From positions 1 to 13,647 of the forward strand of contig DASXNH010000148.1 of NCBI GenBank assembly GCA_036495195.1: a DNA stretch of 13,647 nucleotides. The letters are read 5' to 3'. The notes under the pieces are model-generated. The model saw only the letters and a list, made by a program, of their open reading frames with translations, was not told the origin of the DNA and did not search any database. Below are positions 1 to 7,688 of the stretch, piece by piece. Each line of letters starts with the position of its first letter. Position 1 is the first letter of the stretch. The position numbers were made by a program, and so were the translations under genes. The DNA is from Palsa-872 sp036495195 (GTDB taxonomy: Bacteria; Chloroflexota; Dormibacteria; Dormibacterales; Dormibacteraceae).

Positions 1-2
1 AG

Positions 3-812
3 ATGTACACATTCCTGCCCGGGTACCAGGAGATCCGGGAGGAGCCCCCGCACGGGATCGACCCGCACCTGGTGTTCTTCTTCGATTCCGGCAACCTTGA
101 ACGCTCAGGCAGCAGCGTTAAGCGGATCGCATCCCACGCCACCATCGTCAACGTCGACCACCATCCCTCGAACTCGCGCTTTGGCGACATCAACGTCATC
201 GATCCGGATGCCTCGGCGGTGGGGCAGATGGTCATGCGGATGCTCGATCACTTCGGTTTCCAGATCACCCCAACCATCGCGACCAACCTCTACGTCGCGC
301 TGCTGACCGATACCGGCGGCTTCCGTCACGAGAACACAACTCCGCAGGCGCTTGAGGACGCAGCGCGGCTGGCGCGACTCGGTGCGGATCCGGGCCACAT
401 CGCGACTCTGGTTTACAAGATGCGGCCGGAAACCACCCTGAAGCTCAACAGCCTGGCTCTGGCGACGATGCGCGTCGAGATGGAGGGCCGGCTGGCGTGG
501 GCAAAGGTGACGCGCGGCATGCTCAAGGAAGCCAACGCTGTGATGGCCGAGTCAGAGGGCATCATCGACAACCTCAACAGCATCGCCGGCCTGGAGCTGG
601 CCATCCTTTTCAAGGAGGTCAACGCGCACCTGACGAAGATCAGCGTGCGCAGCCGCGGTGGCGTTGACGCGGCGGCGCTGTGTGCGGTCTTCGGCGGCGG
701 GGGTCATATTCGTGCCGCCGGGGCGGAGATCGAAAAGCCGATGGACGAGGCCGTGAAGCTCGTGCTGGCGACCGCCAAGGAGTCGATCATTGCCGCCTCG
801 CAGAAGAGCTGA
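3..812 (+). CDS. nrnA: DHH/DHHA1 phosphoesterase, NrnA type (5' partial)
   Basis: Probable bifunctional oligoribonuclease / 3',5'-phosphoadenosine phosphatase: it degrades nano-RNAs and recycles pAp in the cytosol, using Mn-dependent DHH chemistry. Visible are FFDSGNLER (metal Asp at residue 28 of the visible part; the Asn is normal for NrnA), the signature VDHH at 51-54, the later metal Asp in LLTDTGGFRH (D103), and the C-terminal DHHA1 substrate loop FGGGGHIRAAG at 230-240. The family is about 310-330 residues and 269 are seen. The N-terminal GDxDAIGS-type motif therefore lies upstream, and the ATG at position 3 is probably an internal Met rather than the start. The 3' end overlaps truB by 23 nt. 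NrnA next to truB and ribF is a common bacterial arrangement. The family is secure; exact substrate preference is not. Confidence 0.9.
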   Translation: MYTFLPGYQEIREEPPHGIDPHLVFFFDSGNLERSGSSVKRIASHATIVNVDHHPSNSRFGDINVIDPDASAVGQMVMRMLDHFGFQITPTIATNLYVALLTDTGGFRHENTTPQALEDAARLARLGADPGHIATLVYKMRPETTLKLNSLALATMRVEMEGRLAWAKVTRGMLKEANAVMAESEGIIDNLNSIAGLELAILFKEVNAHLTKISVRSRGGVDAAALCAVFGGGGHIRAAGAEIEKPMDEAVKLVLATAKESIIAASQKS

Positions 813-1704
813 CGCCGCAGCTTTCTCGATTGGCGTTCTGAACGTAGACAAAGGCGCCGGGGAAACCTCTTTCGCCGTCGTCAGCCGCCTTCGCCGTCTG
901 ACCGGTGCGCACCGCGTCGGCCACGCGGGGACTCTTGATCCGCTCGCGACTGGCGTGCTGCCGATCCTGTTTGAATCCGCAACGCGCCTCGCCGAGTTCG
1001 CGCTGAAGCTCCCAAAGACCTATGTCGCCGACATCCACCTCGGGTTCTCGACCGCCACCGATGACGCCGAGGCCGCGCGCGAAGCCGTTGGCGATCCAAG
1101 CAGCTTGACCGAGGGTGACCTCGTGGCAGCCCTCGTTCGGTTCACGGGACGGATACTGCAGGAGCCGCCGGCCTACTCGGCCGTCAAGGTGGACGGCCAG
1201 CGCGCTTACAAGCTCGCGAGGATGGGTGAGGAGCCACGGCCTTCCGCACGCGAGGTCCAGGTTTACGAGGCGAGTGTTCTGAGCTTTACGCCCGGAGCCG
1301 AAGCCGTCGCCCGAGTGGAGATCCGGTGCAGCAGCGGCACCTATTTGCGGTCGATCGCCCGCGATCTTGGCCGGACGCTTGGAGTTGGGGGCTACCTCGG
1401 CCGCCTCGTGCGCACCGCATACGGCCCGCTTCTGATCGAATCCGCGGTCAAGGTGGATGGTCTGACCACGGCCGACGAGGTGCGCAGCCTGCTGCTTCCG
1501 GCCGAAGTCATACTGCCGGACATGGAGCGGGTCCGGCTCAATGTCGAGCAGGAGGCGATGGTGAGGCAGGGTCGCTCGGTCCGCGTGTTGCCAGAGCCCG
1601 GGCCAGGTCTCATCAGGGCGCATGACGCCGGCGGCCGACTGGTCGCGCTGGGCCATGCCGACCCTCTTCGCCGGACCTTCGTTCCGGAAAAGGTGCTCAG
1701 CTGA
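790..1704 (+). CDS. truB: tRNA pseudouridine(55) synthase TruB
   Basis: Converts U55 to pseudouridine in the T-loop of elongator tRNAs. The 304-residue length is typical. The catalytic motif GHAGTLDPLATGVLPI carries the nucleophilic Asp at residue 50. The N-terminal strand GVLNVDKGAGETS (15-27), the PPAYSAVKVDGQRAYKLAR block and the SSGTYLRSIARDLG block all match the TruB fold, and a PUA-like tail follows. I chose the TTG start at 790 because AAGGAG lies at 777-782, a 7-nt spacing, and no ATG or GTG occurs before the conserved N-terminal strand. This start lies inside the end of the upstream DHH gene (23-nt overlap), so translation is probably coupled. Confidence 0.96.
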   Translation: MPPRRRADAAAFSIGVLNVDKGAGETSFAVVSRLRRLTGAHRVGHAGTLDPLATGVLPILFESATRLAEFALKLPKTYVADIHLGFSTATDDAEAAREAVGDPSSLTEGDLVAALVRFTGRILQEPPAYSAVKVDGQRAYKLARMGEEPRPSAREVQVYEASVLSFTPGAEAVARVEIRCSSGTYLRSIARDLGRTLGVGGYLGRLVRTAYGPLLIESAVKVDGLTTADEVRSLLLPAEVILPDMERVRLNVEQEAMVRQGRSVRVLPEPGPGLIRAHDAGGRLVALGHADPLRRTFVPEKVLS

Positions 1705-1733
1705 CAGGTGAGACTCTGCCCCGGAGGCCGCAC

Positions 1734-2639
1734 CTGATAGTTCACTTTGGGCTCCCCACGAGCCCGATCGGAGCGGTGGCCCTCACCGTCGGAAGCTTCG
1801 ACGGCGTTCATCTCGGGCATGTCGACGTGATCCGGCGCACCGTCGCGGCCGCCGCCCTCGATGGGTCGCAGCCCGCACTCATGACCTTCGAGCCTCACCC
1901 GCGCTGCGTGCTCGACCCAGCGAATTGCCCGCCATCGGTGACGACTCTGCAGGAGAAGCTCGCCCTCATCGAAGCCCTGGGCATCGAGCACGCGATCGTG
2001 ATCCGGTTCGACCGAGCCCTTGCCTCCCTGTCGCCCCAGGAGTTCATCGACCTCCTCAAGCCAGTGGTCGAGGTGAGACGCTGGGTGCTCGGTTTCGACT
2101 TTGCGTTCGGACGCGAGCGACGTGGTAACGCGGAGTGGTTGCGCGCAAATGGGCATGTCGTCGATGTCGTGCCTCCATTCAAGTTGAATGGAAAGGAGCT
2201 TCACAGCTCCGACGTGAGGCGGCTGGTGACGCTGGGCGAGATGGAGGAGGCGAATCGATTGCTGGGCCGCGAATACTCGATGGCCGGACCGGTCGAAGCG
2301 GGGGACAAGGTCGGGCGGCGCCTGGGTTTTCCGACTGCCAACATCGGGGTCGAGCCGAACAAGCTGGTGCCGGCGTTGGGTGCGTACGCGGGGCGGGCGA
2401 TCGCTGCGGAAGGCACCTTCGTCGCGGCACTTTCCGTCGGCTACCGGCCGACGTTCGGGGGCACGACGCTTCGCGTCGAAGCCTTCCTACTCGATTTCGA
2501 GGGCGACCTCTACCAGCAGCGCCTGGAGCTCAGGTTCATCCGCTATTTGCACCCAGATATCAAGTTTCCGAACACCGATGAGCTCGTCGAGCAGCTCCGC
2601 CGCGATGTCGCCGACACGCGCCGGATAGTCAGGCCTTGA
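1734..2639 (+). CDS. ribF: Bifunctional riboflavin kinase / FAD synthetase RibF
   Basis: Phosphorylates riboflavin to FMN and adenylates FMN to FAD. The N-terminal nucleotidyltransferase domain shows the HxGH-type motif in SFDGVHLGH. The C-terminal riboflavin-kinase domain begins near GDKVGRRLGFPTANI and ends with VEAFLLDFEGDLYQQRLEL and a C-terminal helix. The start is unusual. The first canonical codon is GTG 1776, which gives a protein lacking the usual ~14 residues before the first strand and has only GGAG 2 nt upstream. A strong GGAGG sits at 1723-1727, and the frame reads IVHFGLPTSPIGAVALTVGSFDG, resembling ordinary RibF N-termini. CTG 1734 (6-nt spacing) or ATA 1737 (9-nt) is therefore the likely start; I used CTG, giving 301 residues. 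It follows truB by 29 nt, with no room for an FMN riboswitch. Confidence 0.94.
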   Translation: MIVHFGLPTSPIGAVALTVGSFDGVHLGHVDVIRRTVAAAALDGSQPALMTFEPHPRCVLDPANCPPSVTTLQEKLALIEALGIEHAIVIRFDRALASLSPQEFIDLLKPVVEVRRWVLGFDFAFGRERRGNAEWLRANGHVVDVVPPFKLNGKELHSSDVRRLVTLGEMEEANRLLGREYSMAGPVEAGDKVGRRLGFPTANIGVEPNKLVPALGAYAGRAIAAEGTFVAALSVGYRPTFGGTTLRVEAFLLDFEGDLYQQRLELRFIRYLHPDIKFPNTDELVEQLRRDVADTRRIVRP

Positions 2640-3766
2640 GAAGCGTCGTCGTCATCGGCGGCGGCTTTGCGGGTTATTGCGCGGCGCTGGCGGCGCGGCG
2701 GGCCGGCGCCGAGGTGACGGTGCTGGCTCGAGCGCCCGGCGCCACCGCCCTCTACGCCGGCGGCATGGAGATCGTCGACGACCTCGACTCGATACTGGCC
2801 AAGCAGCCGCACCATCCCTTCACCCGTCTCGGGCTCGACGCCGTCCGCATCGCCACCGAGCTTGACACGGCGATCCAGGCCGTTCACCTCGCGCTCGAGA
2901 AGGCAGGGCTCAAGTTCGAAGGCGGTTGGAAACACCGTGGCCTGTACGCGGACATCCACGGGCTGGCCAGGCCCGCCAACCTCGTGCCGGCCACGGTGGC
3001 GGGCGGCGAGCTTCGCGCGCTCATGGGGCGGAGGGTCGCGGTGGTCGGCGTGCCCCAGGTCGGTGACTACGACGCAGCATCCACCGCGGAGGCCTTGAAG
3101 CAGCTGCATGGCATCGACGCGTTCGCGGAAGACGTGTCGATTTCCAATCTGCCGATGTCGGCATCCCTCACGGATCTATATGGACGCAAGGCCCCAACGT
3201 TGGCGAAGGCGCGCGCGGCCTCGGTTGCGTACCCGCCCGGCTTTACGAATCTCCCGGATGACAGCTTTGAGCTCCTGGCCGCGCCACCGTCGCCTCACGG
3301 ATGGAGGCTGCAGCAGGTGATCGGACTCGGTGCTGTCAAGGCGGAGGTCAAATCACTCGACGCCGAACGAGGATTCATAACTGCCGCGCGCGCCGGTGAC
3401 CGCGTGTTTCGTGCCGACGCTTTCGTCCTTGCCGCGGGCCATCACATCGGCGGAGGCATTCGCGGAGGCCGCCGGCCTCAAGAGCCTCTGCTGGACCTCG
3501 GCGTTTTTCACCAAGGGGTTCTGGCCGGCGCAGGGGGCGCGCGCTTGCGCCACCTCGAATACCTCGATCCGGCGGCCGAGATGCAGAGTGGGTTGATGAC
3601 GGACAAACAGCTGCACCCGCTGAATGGGGACGGCGCAGCTCGGTATGCCAACCTGTACGCGGCGGGCTCGGTGCTGGGCGGTTACGACTACGCCGGCGAG
3701 TGCGGCTTCGGCGTCCCCATCCTGACGGGCTGGCTGGCGGGGACGTTCGCGGCCAAGAGTAAATGA
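2636..3766 (+). CDS. glpB: GlpB-like glycerol-3-phosphate dehydrogenase flavoprotein subunit
   Basis: A 376-residue flavoprotein resembling subunit B of anaerobic glycerol-3-phosphate dehydrogenase, which oxidises glycerol-3-phosphate to dihydroxyacetone phosphate (DHAP) at the membrane. The N-terminal Rossmann fingerprint VVVIGGGFAGYCAALAARR (GGGFAG at 8-13) binds FAD. A second dinucleotide-type segment (RRVAVVGVPQVGDYDA) lies in the middle, and the C-terminal FAD loop reads LYAAGSVLGGYDYAGECG, close to the GSVLGG signature of GlpB. The TTG start overlaps the ribF stop as TTGA, with no strong ribosome-binding site, suggesting coupling. In E. coli GlpB works with GlpA and GlpC. Neither is in this window, and the next gene is another FAD enzyme that acts on DHAP-type substrates. 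Family call good, reaction less certain. Confidence 0.8.
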   Translation: MRSVVVIGGGFAGYCAALAARRAGAEVTVLARAPGATALYAGGMEIVDDLDSILAKQPHHPFTRLGLDAVRIATELDTAIQAVHLALEKAGLKFEGGWKHRGLYADIHGLARPANLVPATVAGGELRALMGRRVAVVGVPQVGDYDAASTAEALKQLHGIDAFAEDVSISNLPMSASLTDLYGRKAPTLAKARAASVAYPPGFTNLPDDSFELLAAPPSPHGWRLQQVIGLGAVKAEVKSLDAERGFITAARAGDRVFRADAFVLAAGHHIGGGIRGGRRPQEPLLDLGVFHQGVLAGAGGARLRHLEYLDPAAEMQSGLMTDKQLHPLNGDGAARYANLYAAGSVLGGYDYAGECGFGVPILTGWLAGTFAAKSK

Positions 3767-3863
3767 GAGCAGACGCTCCCGCGGCTGCGTCGCGGGGACC
3801 CCGGAGGTGTCAAAGTCCAGCCGGGGGGACCCCGGCCAACCCGGCCACGCTGATATCGAATTG

Positions 3864-5225
3864 ATGAGAGCGGAGATAGAGCAGATCGTCGGCTCGGCGG
3901 CGCTCGATGAGCGCGAGGTTCGCGACCACTGGCCGCTGGGGCTCATGGAGGAGCGCGATGGCGTCCAGCGCCCCAAGGTCCTGGTGGCACGGCCCACAGG
4001 GCGCGAGCAGGTCATAGCGATCCTTCGCTGGGCATCGGCCAACGGCGTGGCCGTTTCGCCGATGGGCGGAGGCAGTGGCGTGTGTGGCGCCCTCGCGCCA
4101 CGCGCGGGCGAGCTCGTGCTCGACATGAGCGGCTTCGATCGCATTCTCGACGTCGACGTCACGAACCTGGTGTGCCGTTGTGAATCAGGCGTGAACGGGC
4201 TCGTCCTGGAGAAGCACCTGAATGAGCGCGGCCTCACGCTCGGCCACTTTCCGAGCTCTCTCCCGGGGACCACGGTCGGGGGTCTACTGGCCACGCGATC
4301 GTCGGGCCAGGAGTCGAGTCGTTACGGCAACGTGGAGGACATGGTGCTCGGCCTGGCGGTCGTGCTCCCGGACGGCACGTTCGCCCAACCCCGCCCTGGG
4401 CCACGATCAGCGGTGGGACCCGCCCTCCACCAGCTCTGGCTGGGGTCCGAGGGCGCGCTTGGGGTCATCCTCGGTGCTGAGCTGCGAGTTCACCGCCTGC
4501 CCGAAACGGTGGTGGGCAAGGGCTATGCATTCAGTGATCTCTCATCGGGCCTTGAAGCGATGCGCGCCGTCATGCAGTCCGGCATCCACCCTCTGGTGAT
4601 GCGCCTGTACGACCCCGAGGATGCTGCTTTTGGCGGTTATGACCTTCCTGCCGGCCAGTGCCTCCTCGTCGTCGCCACCGCAGGTTTGTCCGAGGTCGCC
4701 AGGGCCGAAGCAGAGGCTGTGAAACGCTTCGCCGGCGATGCCAAGGACCTCGGAGATGGCCCTTGGCAGCGATGGGAAAGCCATCGATTCAGCCTCTCCG
4801 CGGAACGCCTCCAGGCGTTCCTCGACCCCCCGGGCTCATACCTCGACACGATCGAGCTCGCGGCGCGTTGGACCGTGCTGCCGCAGCTTCACGCGCAGGT
4901 AAAGTCCGCAATAGCCATCGGTGGATTGGCGTTATGCCATTTCAGCCACGCATATGAGCAGGGCTGCTGCGCATATTTTTCGTTTGGGGGAACGGCAGAC
5001 ACCGAGGCTGAGGCCCGCGCCGCATACGGCCGGGCATGGGAGGGTGCTATGACAGCGGCGCTTGGGCTGGGAGCGACGATAAGCCACCATCACGGCACAG
5101 GCCAGGCACGTGCGCGCTGGGTCGCGGACGAGATGGGCGGCTGGATGCGCGTTTGGCGCGCGGTCAAGGCAGGGATCGACCCGACACGAACGCTGAATCC
5201 TCGCGCGTTGGGAGGCCTGTCATAG
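3864..5225 (+). CDS. FAD-linked alkylglycerone-phosphate synthase-like oxidase
   Basis: A PCMH/VAO-type FAD protein most like alkyldihydroxyacetone-phosphate synthase (AGPS), which swaps the acyl chain of acyl-DHAP for a fatty alcohol to make the ether bond of ether lipids. Numbered from GTG 3807: FAD pyrophosphate loop PMGGGSGVCGA (86-95), then GHFPSSLPGTTVGG and ATRSSGQESSRYGNVEDM (about 146-179), very AGPS-like, LGSEGALGVI (212-221), MRLYDPED, the tyrosine in CCAYFSF (Y390) and the SHHHGTG histidines (H427-429) that correspond to the AGPS active site. It ends in the usual DPTRTLNP. Start uncertain: GGAGG at 3803-3807 overlaps GTG 3807 and cannot serve it, while ATG 3864 forms TGATG with a 33-codon ORF. 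Alternative: a generic D-2-hydroxyacid (GlcD-like) oxidase, less likely given the HHH block. Confidence 0.8.
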   Translation: MRAEIEQIVGSAALDEREVRDHWPLGLMEERDGVQRPKVLVARPTGREQVIAILRWASANGVAVSPMGGGSGVCGALAPRAGELVLDMSGFDRILDVDVTNLVCRCESGVNGLVLEKHLNERGLTLGHFPSSLPGTTVGGLLATRSSGQESSRYGNVEDMVLGLAVVLPDGTFAQPRPGPRSAVGPALHQLWLGSEGALGVILGAELRVHRLPETVVGKGYAFSDLSSGLEAMRAVMQSGIHPLVMRLYDPEDAAFGGYDLPAGQCLLVVATAGLSEVARAEAEAVKRFAGDAKDLGDGPWQRWESHRFSLSAERLQAFLDPPGSYLDTIELAARWTVLPQLHAQVKSAIAIGGLALCHFSHAYEQGCCAYFSFGGTADTEAEARAAYGRAWEGAMTAALGLGATISHHHGTGQARARWVADEMGGWMRVWRAVKAGIDPTRTLNPRALGGLS

Positions 5226-6163
5226 GCGGTCGGCCCGGCGCCCCCGTCCTGTTCGTAGTCAACCCCGCCTCCGCGGCCGGACGGGCAGGGCAGGATTGGA
5301 AGGGGATCAGCAGCTGGCTGGACACCACCGGCCTGCCTTATGAAGCCAAGCTGACCACCAGAGCGCTGGAAGCGACTGAGCTCGCGCAGGCCGCGGTCCG
5401 GCAATCGCGTCCCGTGGTCGTCGCCGTCGGCGGCGACGGCACCCTCAACGAGGTCGTCAACGGCTTCTTCCACAACGGCGCGCCGATCCCGACGACAAGC
5501 AAGCTCGCGATGCTTCCGCTGGGCACAGGGGGCGACTTTCGGCGGACGCTGCGAATTCCGCTCGACCCCAAGGAGGCGGTCCAGGTCATCAAGGCCGGAA
5601 CGCCGCGACGCCTGGACGCCGGTTGCGCAACCTACCAGGCCGATGACGGTTCGACGGCGGTGCGCCACTTCATCAACATCGCCGACCTGGGTTTGAGCAG
5701 CGACGTTGCTCATCGCGTCAACGCCGGCTCGAAGCGCCTGGGCGCAGCGGCGTTTACGATCACCTCAGCGCTGGCTTTGCTCCAATGGAAAAACAAGCCG
5801 CTCACGGTGGTCGTTGACGGCAACAAGTTCGACATCGTCGCGCAGCAGGTTGTCATTGCCAACTGTCAGTACTTCGGCGGAGGCATGCGCATGGCCCCGT
5901 CAGCCAAGCCGACCGATGGCGTGTTCGACGTCATCCTGATCGGAAACGTGGGCAAGCTCGAGACCGCACGGCAGATGGGTAACATCCGCAATGGAACTCA
6001 TCTCGATGATCACAATCCGAAGATCCAGCTGATGTACGGAAAGCGCATCTCCGTTTCGTCGAATGCGCGCGTGCTCGTGGACCTCGATGGCGAGACGCCG
6101 GGGACGTTGCCGGCTCTCTTCGAGATTCAGCCGGGCGCGATCGAGTTCATCGCGCCGGTTTGA
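5222..6163 (+). CDS. Diacylglycerol kinase-family lipid kinase
   Basis: A DagK/YegS/BmrU-type kinase that phosphorylates diacylglycerol or a related lipid with ATP at the inner membrane face. From the chosen start (313 residues, normal for the family) it shows FVVNPASAAGRAG (11-23), the nucleotide motif VGGDGTLNEVVNG (69-81), the PLGTGGDFRRTL loop (Asn of the common GTGNDF is Gly here) and a C-terminal VDLDGE. Start unusual: no ATG/GTG/TTG stands at the homologous position. The ATA at 5222 overlaps the upstream TAG stop (ATAG) and has GGGAGG at 5210-5215, a 6-nt spacing. TTG 5153 is the nearest canonical in-frame alternative; it overlaps the upstream gene by 73 nt and has no good ribosome-binding site. 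Adjacency to the AGPS-like gene mirrors Rv2251-Rv2252 of Mycobacterium tuberculosis. Substrate not assignable from sequence. Confidence 0.9.
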   Translation: MGGRPGAPVLFVVNPASAAGRAGQDWKGISSWLDTTGLPYEAKLTTRALEATELAQAAVRQSRPVVVAVGGDGTLNEVVNGFFHNGAPIPTTSKLAMLPLGTGGDFRRTLRIPLDPKEAVQVIKAGTPRRLDAGCATYQADDGSTAVRHFINIADLGLSSDVAHRVNAGSKRLGAAAFTITSALALLQWKNKPLTVVVDGNKFDIVAQQVVIANCQYFGGGMRMAPSAKPTDGVFDVILIGNVGKLETARQMGNIRNGTHLDDHNPKIQLMYGKRISVSSNARVLVDLDGETPGTLPALFEIQPGAIEFIAPV

Positions 6164-7665
6164 CGAAGGGGGTCATCGCCACCCCGCACCGCCTTGCCGG
6201 CGAGGCGGGAGCCCAGGTCCTGCGCGACGGCGGCAACGCCATCGATGCCGCGATTGCCGCGAATGCGGTGCTTTGCGTCGTGTACCCGCACATGACCTCG
6301 GTCGGTGGCGACCTTATGGCGATCGTCTGGCCGGCGGGCGCTTCGGCACCGGTCGGACTGATCGGAGCCGGGCGCTCGGGCGAGCTCGCCACCATTGAAG
6401 AGGTCAGGTCGCGTGGTGACGAGACGATGCCGGAAAGAGGGGCGCTCAGCGTGACAGTGCCCGGCACGGTCGAGGCCTGGGGGCGCCTGCTCGAAAGGTA
6501 CGGCTCGGTCGGGGTGGCAGCTGTGCTCGAGCCGGCAGCCGCGCTGGCCCGCGACGGCTACATCGTCACGGCTCACTTGTCCAACCATCTGAAGGAGAGT
6601 GCCGCCCTGCTCGGCCGCGAGCCGGCGGCGCAAGCGCTGTACCCGCCGATGGAGGCCGGGATGAGTCTGCGCAATCCCGACCTGGCGTCGGTCCTGAGCG
6701 ACATCGGCCGGACCGGGATCAACACCTTCTACCGCGGCGCAGTCGGCGCCGCGATCGCAGAGGCGCTGCGCCGGCGCGGGGGATTTGTCACCACCGGTGA
6801 CCTGGCAACGCACCGATCGCAATGGGTCGAACCGGTGACCGTGGAGTATCGCGGCCTCACGGTTTACGAGCTGCCGCCGCCGACGCAGGGCCTGACGGCT
6901 CTCGCGATGCTCGCCAGGCTTCGACGATTCGATCGCCGAGCACTCGAGCCCGGCGCCGAGTTCATCAAAGCGTTCAAGAAGATTCGTGACGAGAGCTACA
7001 CGCTGCGAGACCGCTACATCACCGATCCGGACTTCTCTCCAGTTCCCCTGGAGCCGTTCCTCAATCCCCTGCACTCGGCAGTCGCTGGTGGCGGAGACGT
7101 TCATGACGGCGGCGACACGATCTATCTCTGCGCCGCCGACGAGCACGGCAATCTCGTGTCGTTGATCCAGAGCGTGGCGTACGGATTCGGGTCGGGCGTG
7201 GTCGCGGAGGGCACTGGGATGCTGCTGCAGAACCGCGGGTGCTATTTCAATCTGGATCCCGCGCATGTGAATCGGCTGGAGCCGAAGAAGCGCACCATGC
7301 ACACGCTCATCCCGGCGATGGCCGCGCGGGACGGTCGCCCGTGGGCGGTCTTCGGATCGATGGGCGGGGACGGCCAGCCACAGCTGCAGACGCAGGTCCT
7401 GATGAACCTGGTCGACCACGGGTTGGAGCCGGCGGAGGCTGTGGCACGACCGCGGTTACGAGTCCAGGCCGGGGGGGAGCAGATCTCACTCGAGGCCGAC
7501 TACCCCAGGGCCGGGGAGCTGAGCCGGGCGGGCCTGAATATCGAGCTGATGCCGCCAAAACACCACACGCTCGGCCATGCGCACGCGATCCTCGTGGACG
7601 GCCCCGCCGCGTGGCGGGCCGGGGCCGACCCGCGCTCCGACGGGTCGGTCGAGCGCTCACCCTAA
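6160..7665 (+). CDS. Gamma-glutamyltransferase-family Ntn hydrolase, cytoplasmic
   Basis: A 501-residue precursor of the gamma-glutamyltranspeptidase/acylase superfamily, which self-cleaves before a catalytic Thr to give two subunits and hydrolyses or transfers amide-linked acyl groups. Family blocks: GGNAIDAAIAANAVLCVVYPHMTSVGGD (24-51, read in two parts), SVTVPGTVEAW, then GGDTIYLCAADEHGN, where T320 aligns with the nucleophile of E. coli Ggt. The C-terminal glycine loop reads GSMGGDGQPQ rather than the PGGSRI seen in classical Ggt; this form is typical of YwrD-like and cephalosporin-acylase-like members, so glutathione is not a safe substrate guess. There is no signal peptide: the protein starts right at the conserved GVIATPHRLA strand. 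The TTG start overlaps the lipid kinase stop as TTGA (4 nt). Role unknown. Confidence 0.88.
   Translation: MTKGVIATPHRLAGEAGAQVLRDGGNAIDAAIAANAVLCVVYPHMTSVGGDLMAIVWPAGASAPVGLIGAGRSGELATIEEVRSRGDETMPERGALSVTVPGTVEAWGRLLERYGSVGVAAVLEPAAALARDGYIVTAHLSNHLKESAALLGREPAAQALYPPMEAGMSLRNPDLASVLSDIGRTGINTFYRGAVGAAIAEALRRRGGFVTTGDLATHRSQWVEPVTVEYRGLTVYELPPPTQGLTALAMLARLRRFDRRALEPGAEFIKAFKKIRDESYTLRDRYITDPDFSPVPLEPFLNPLHSAVAGGGDVHDGGDTIYLCAADEHGNLVSLIQSVAYGFGSGVVAEGTGMLLQNRGCYFNLDPAHVNRLEPKKRTMHTLIPAMAARDGRPWAVFGSMGGDGQPQLQTQVLMNLVDHGLEPAEAVARPRLRVQAGGEQISLEADYPRAGELSRAGLNIELMPPKHHTLGHAHAILVDGPAAWRAGADPRSDGSVERSP
7625..7648 (+). terminator. Perfect GC hairpin at the end of the GGT-family gene (possible terminator)
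   Basis: CCGACCCG (7625-7632) pairs perfectly with CGGGTCGG (7641-7648) around the loop CGCTCCGA, ending 17 bases before the TAA. No T-run follows, so it is not a canonical Rho-independent terminator. Its place between the end of one operon and the rpsO promoter makes a U-less terminator or 3'-end protecting stem possible. Confidence 0.3.
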
Positions 7666-7688
7666 AGCGGCTGTCAACCTCGCCTGGG

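Noticed and set aside
1705..1733. FMN riboswitch before ribF
   Set aside because: Only about 30 nt separate truB and ribF, far too short for an FMN aptamer.
6127..7419. 430-codon open frame on the minus strand
   Set aside because: It lies wholly opposite the GGT-family gene, has no family motif I recognise, and such antisense frames are expected in GC-rich coding DNA. The same applies to the minus frames at 787-1656 and 3353-4294.
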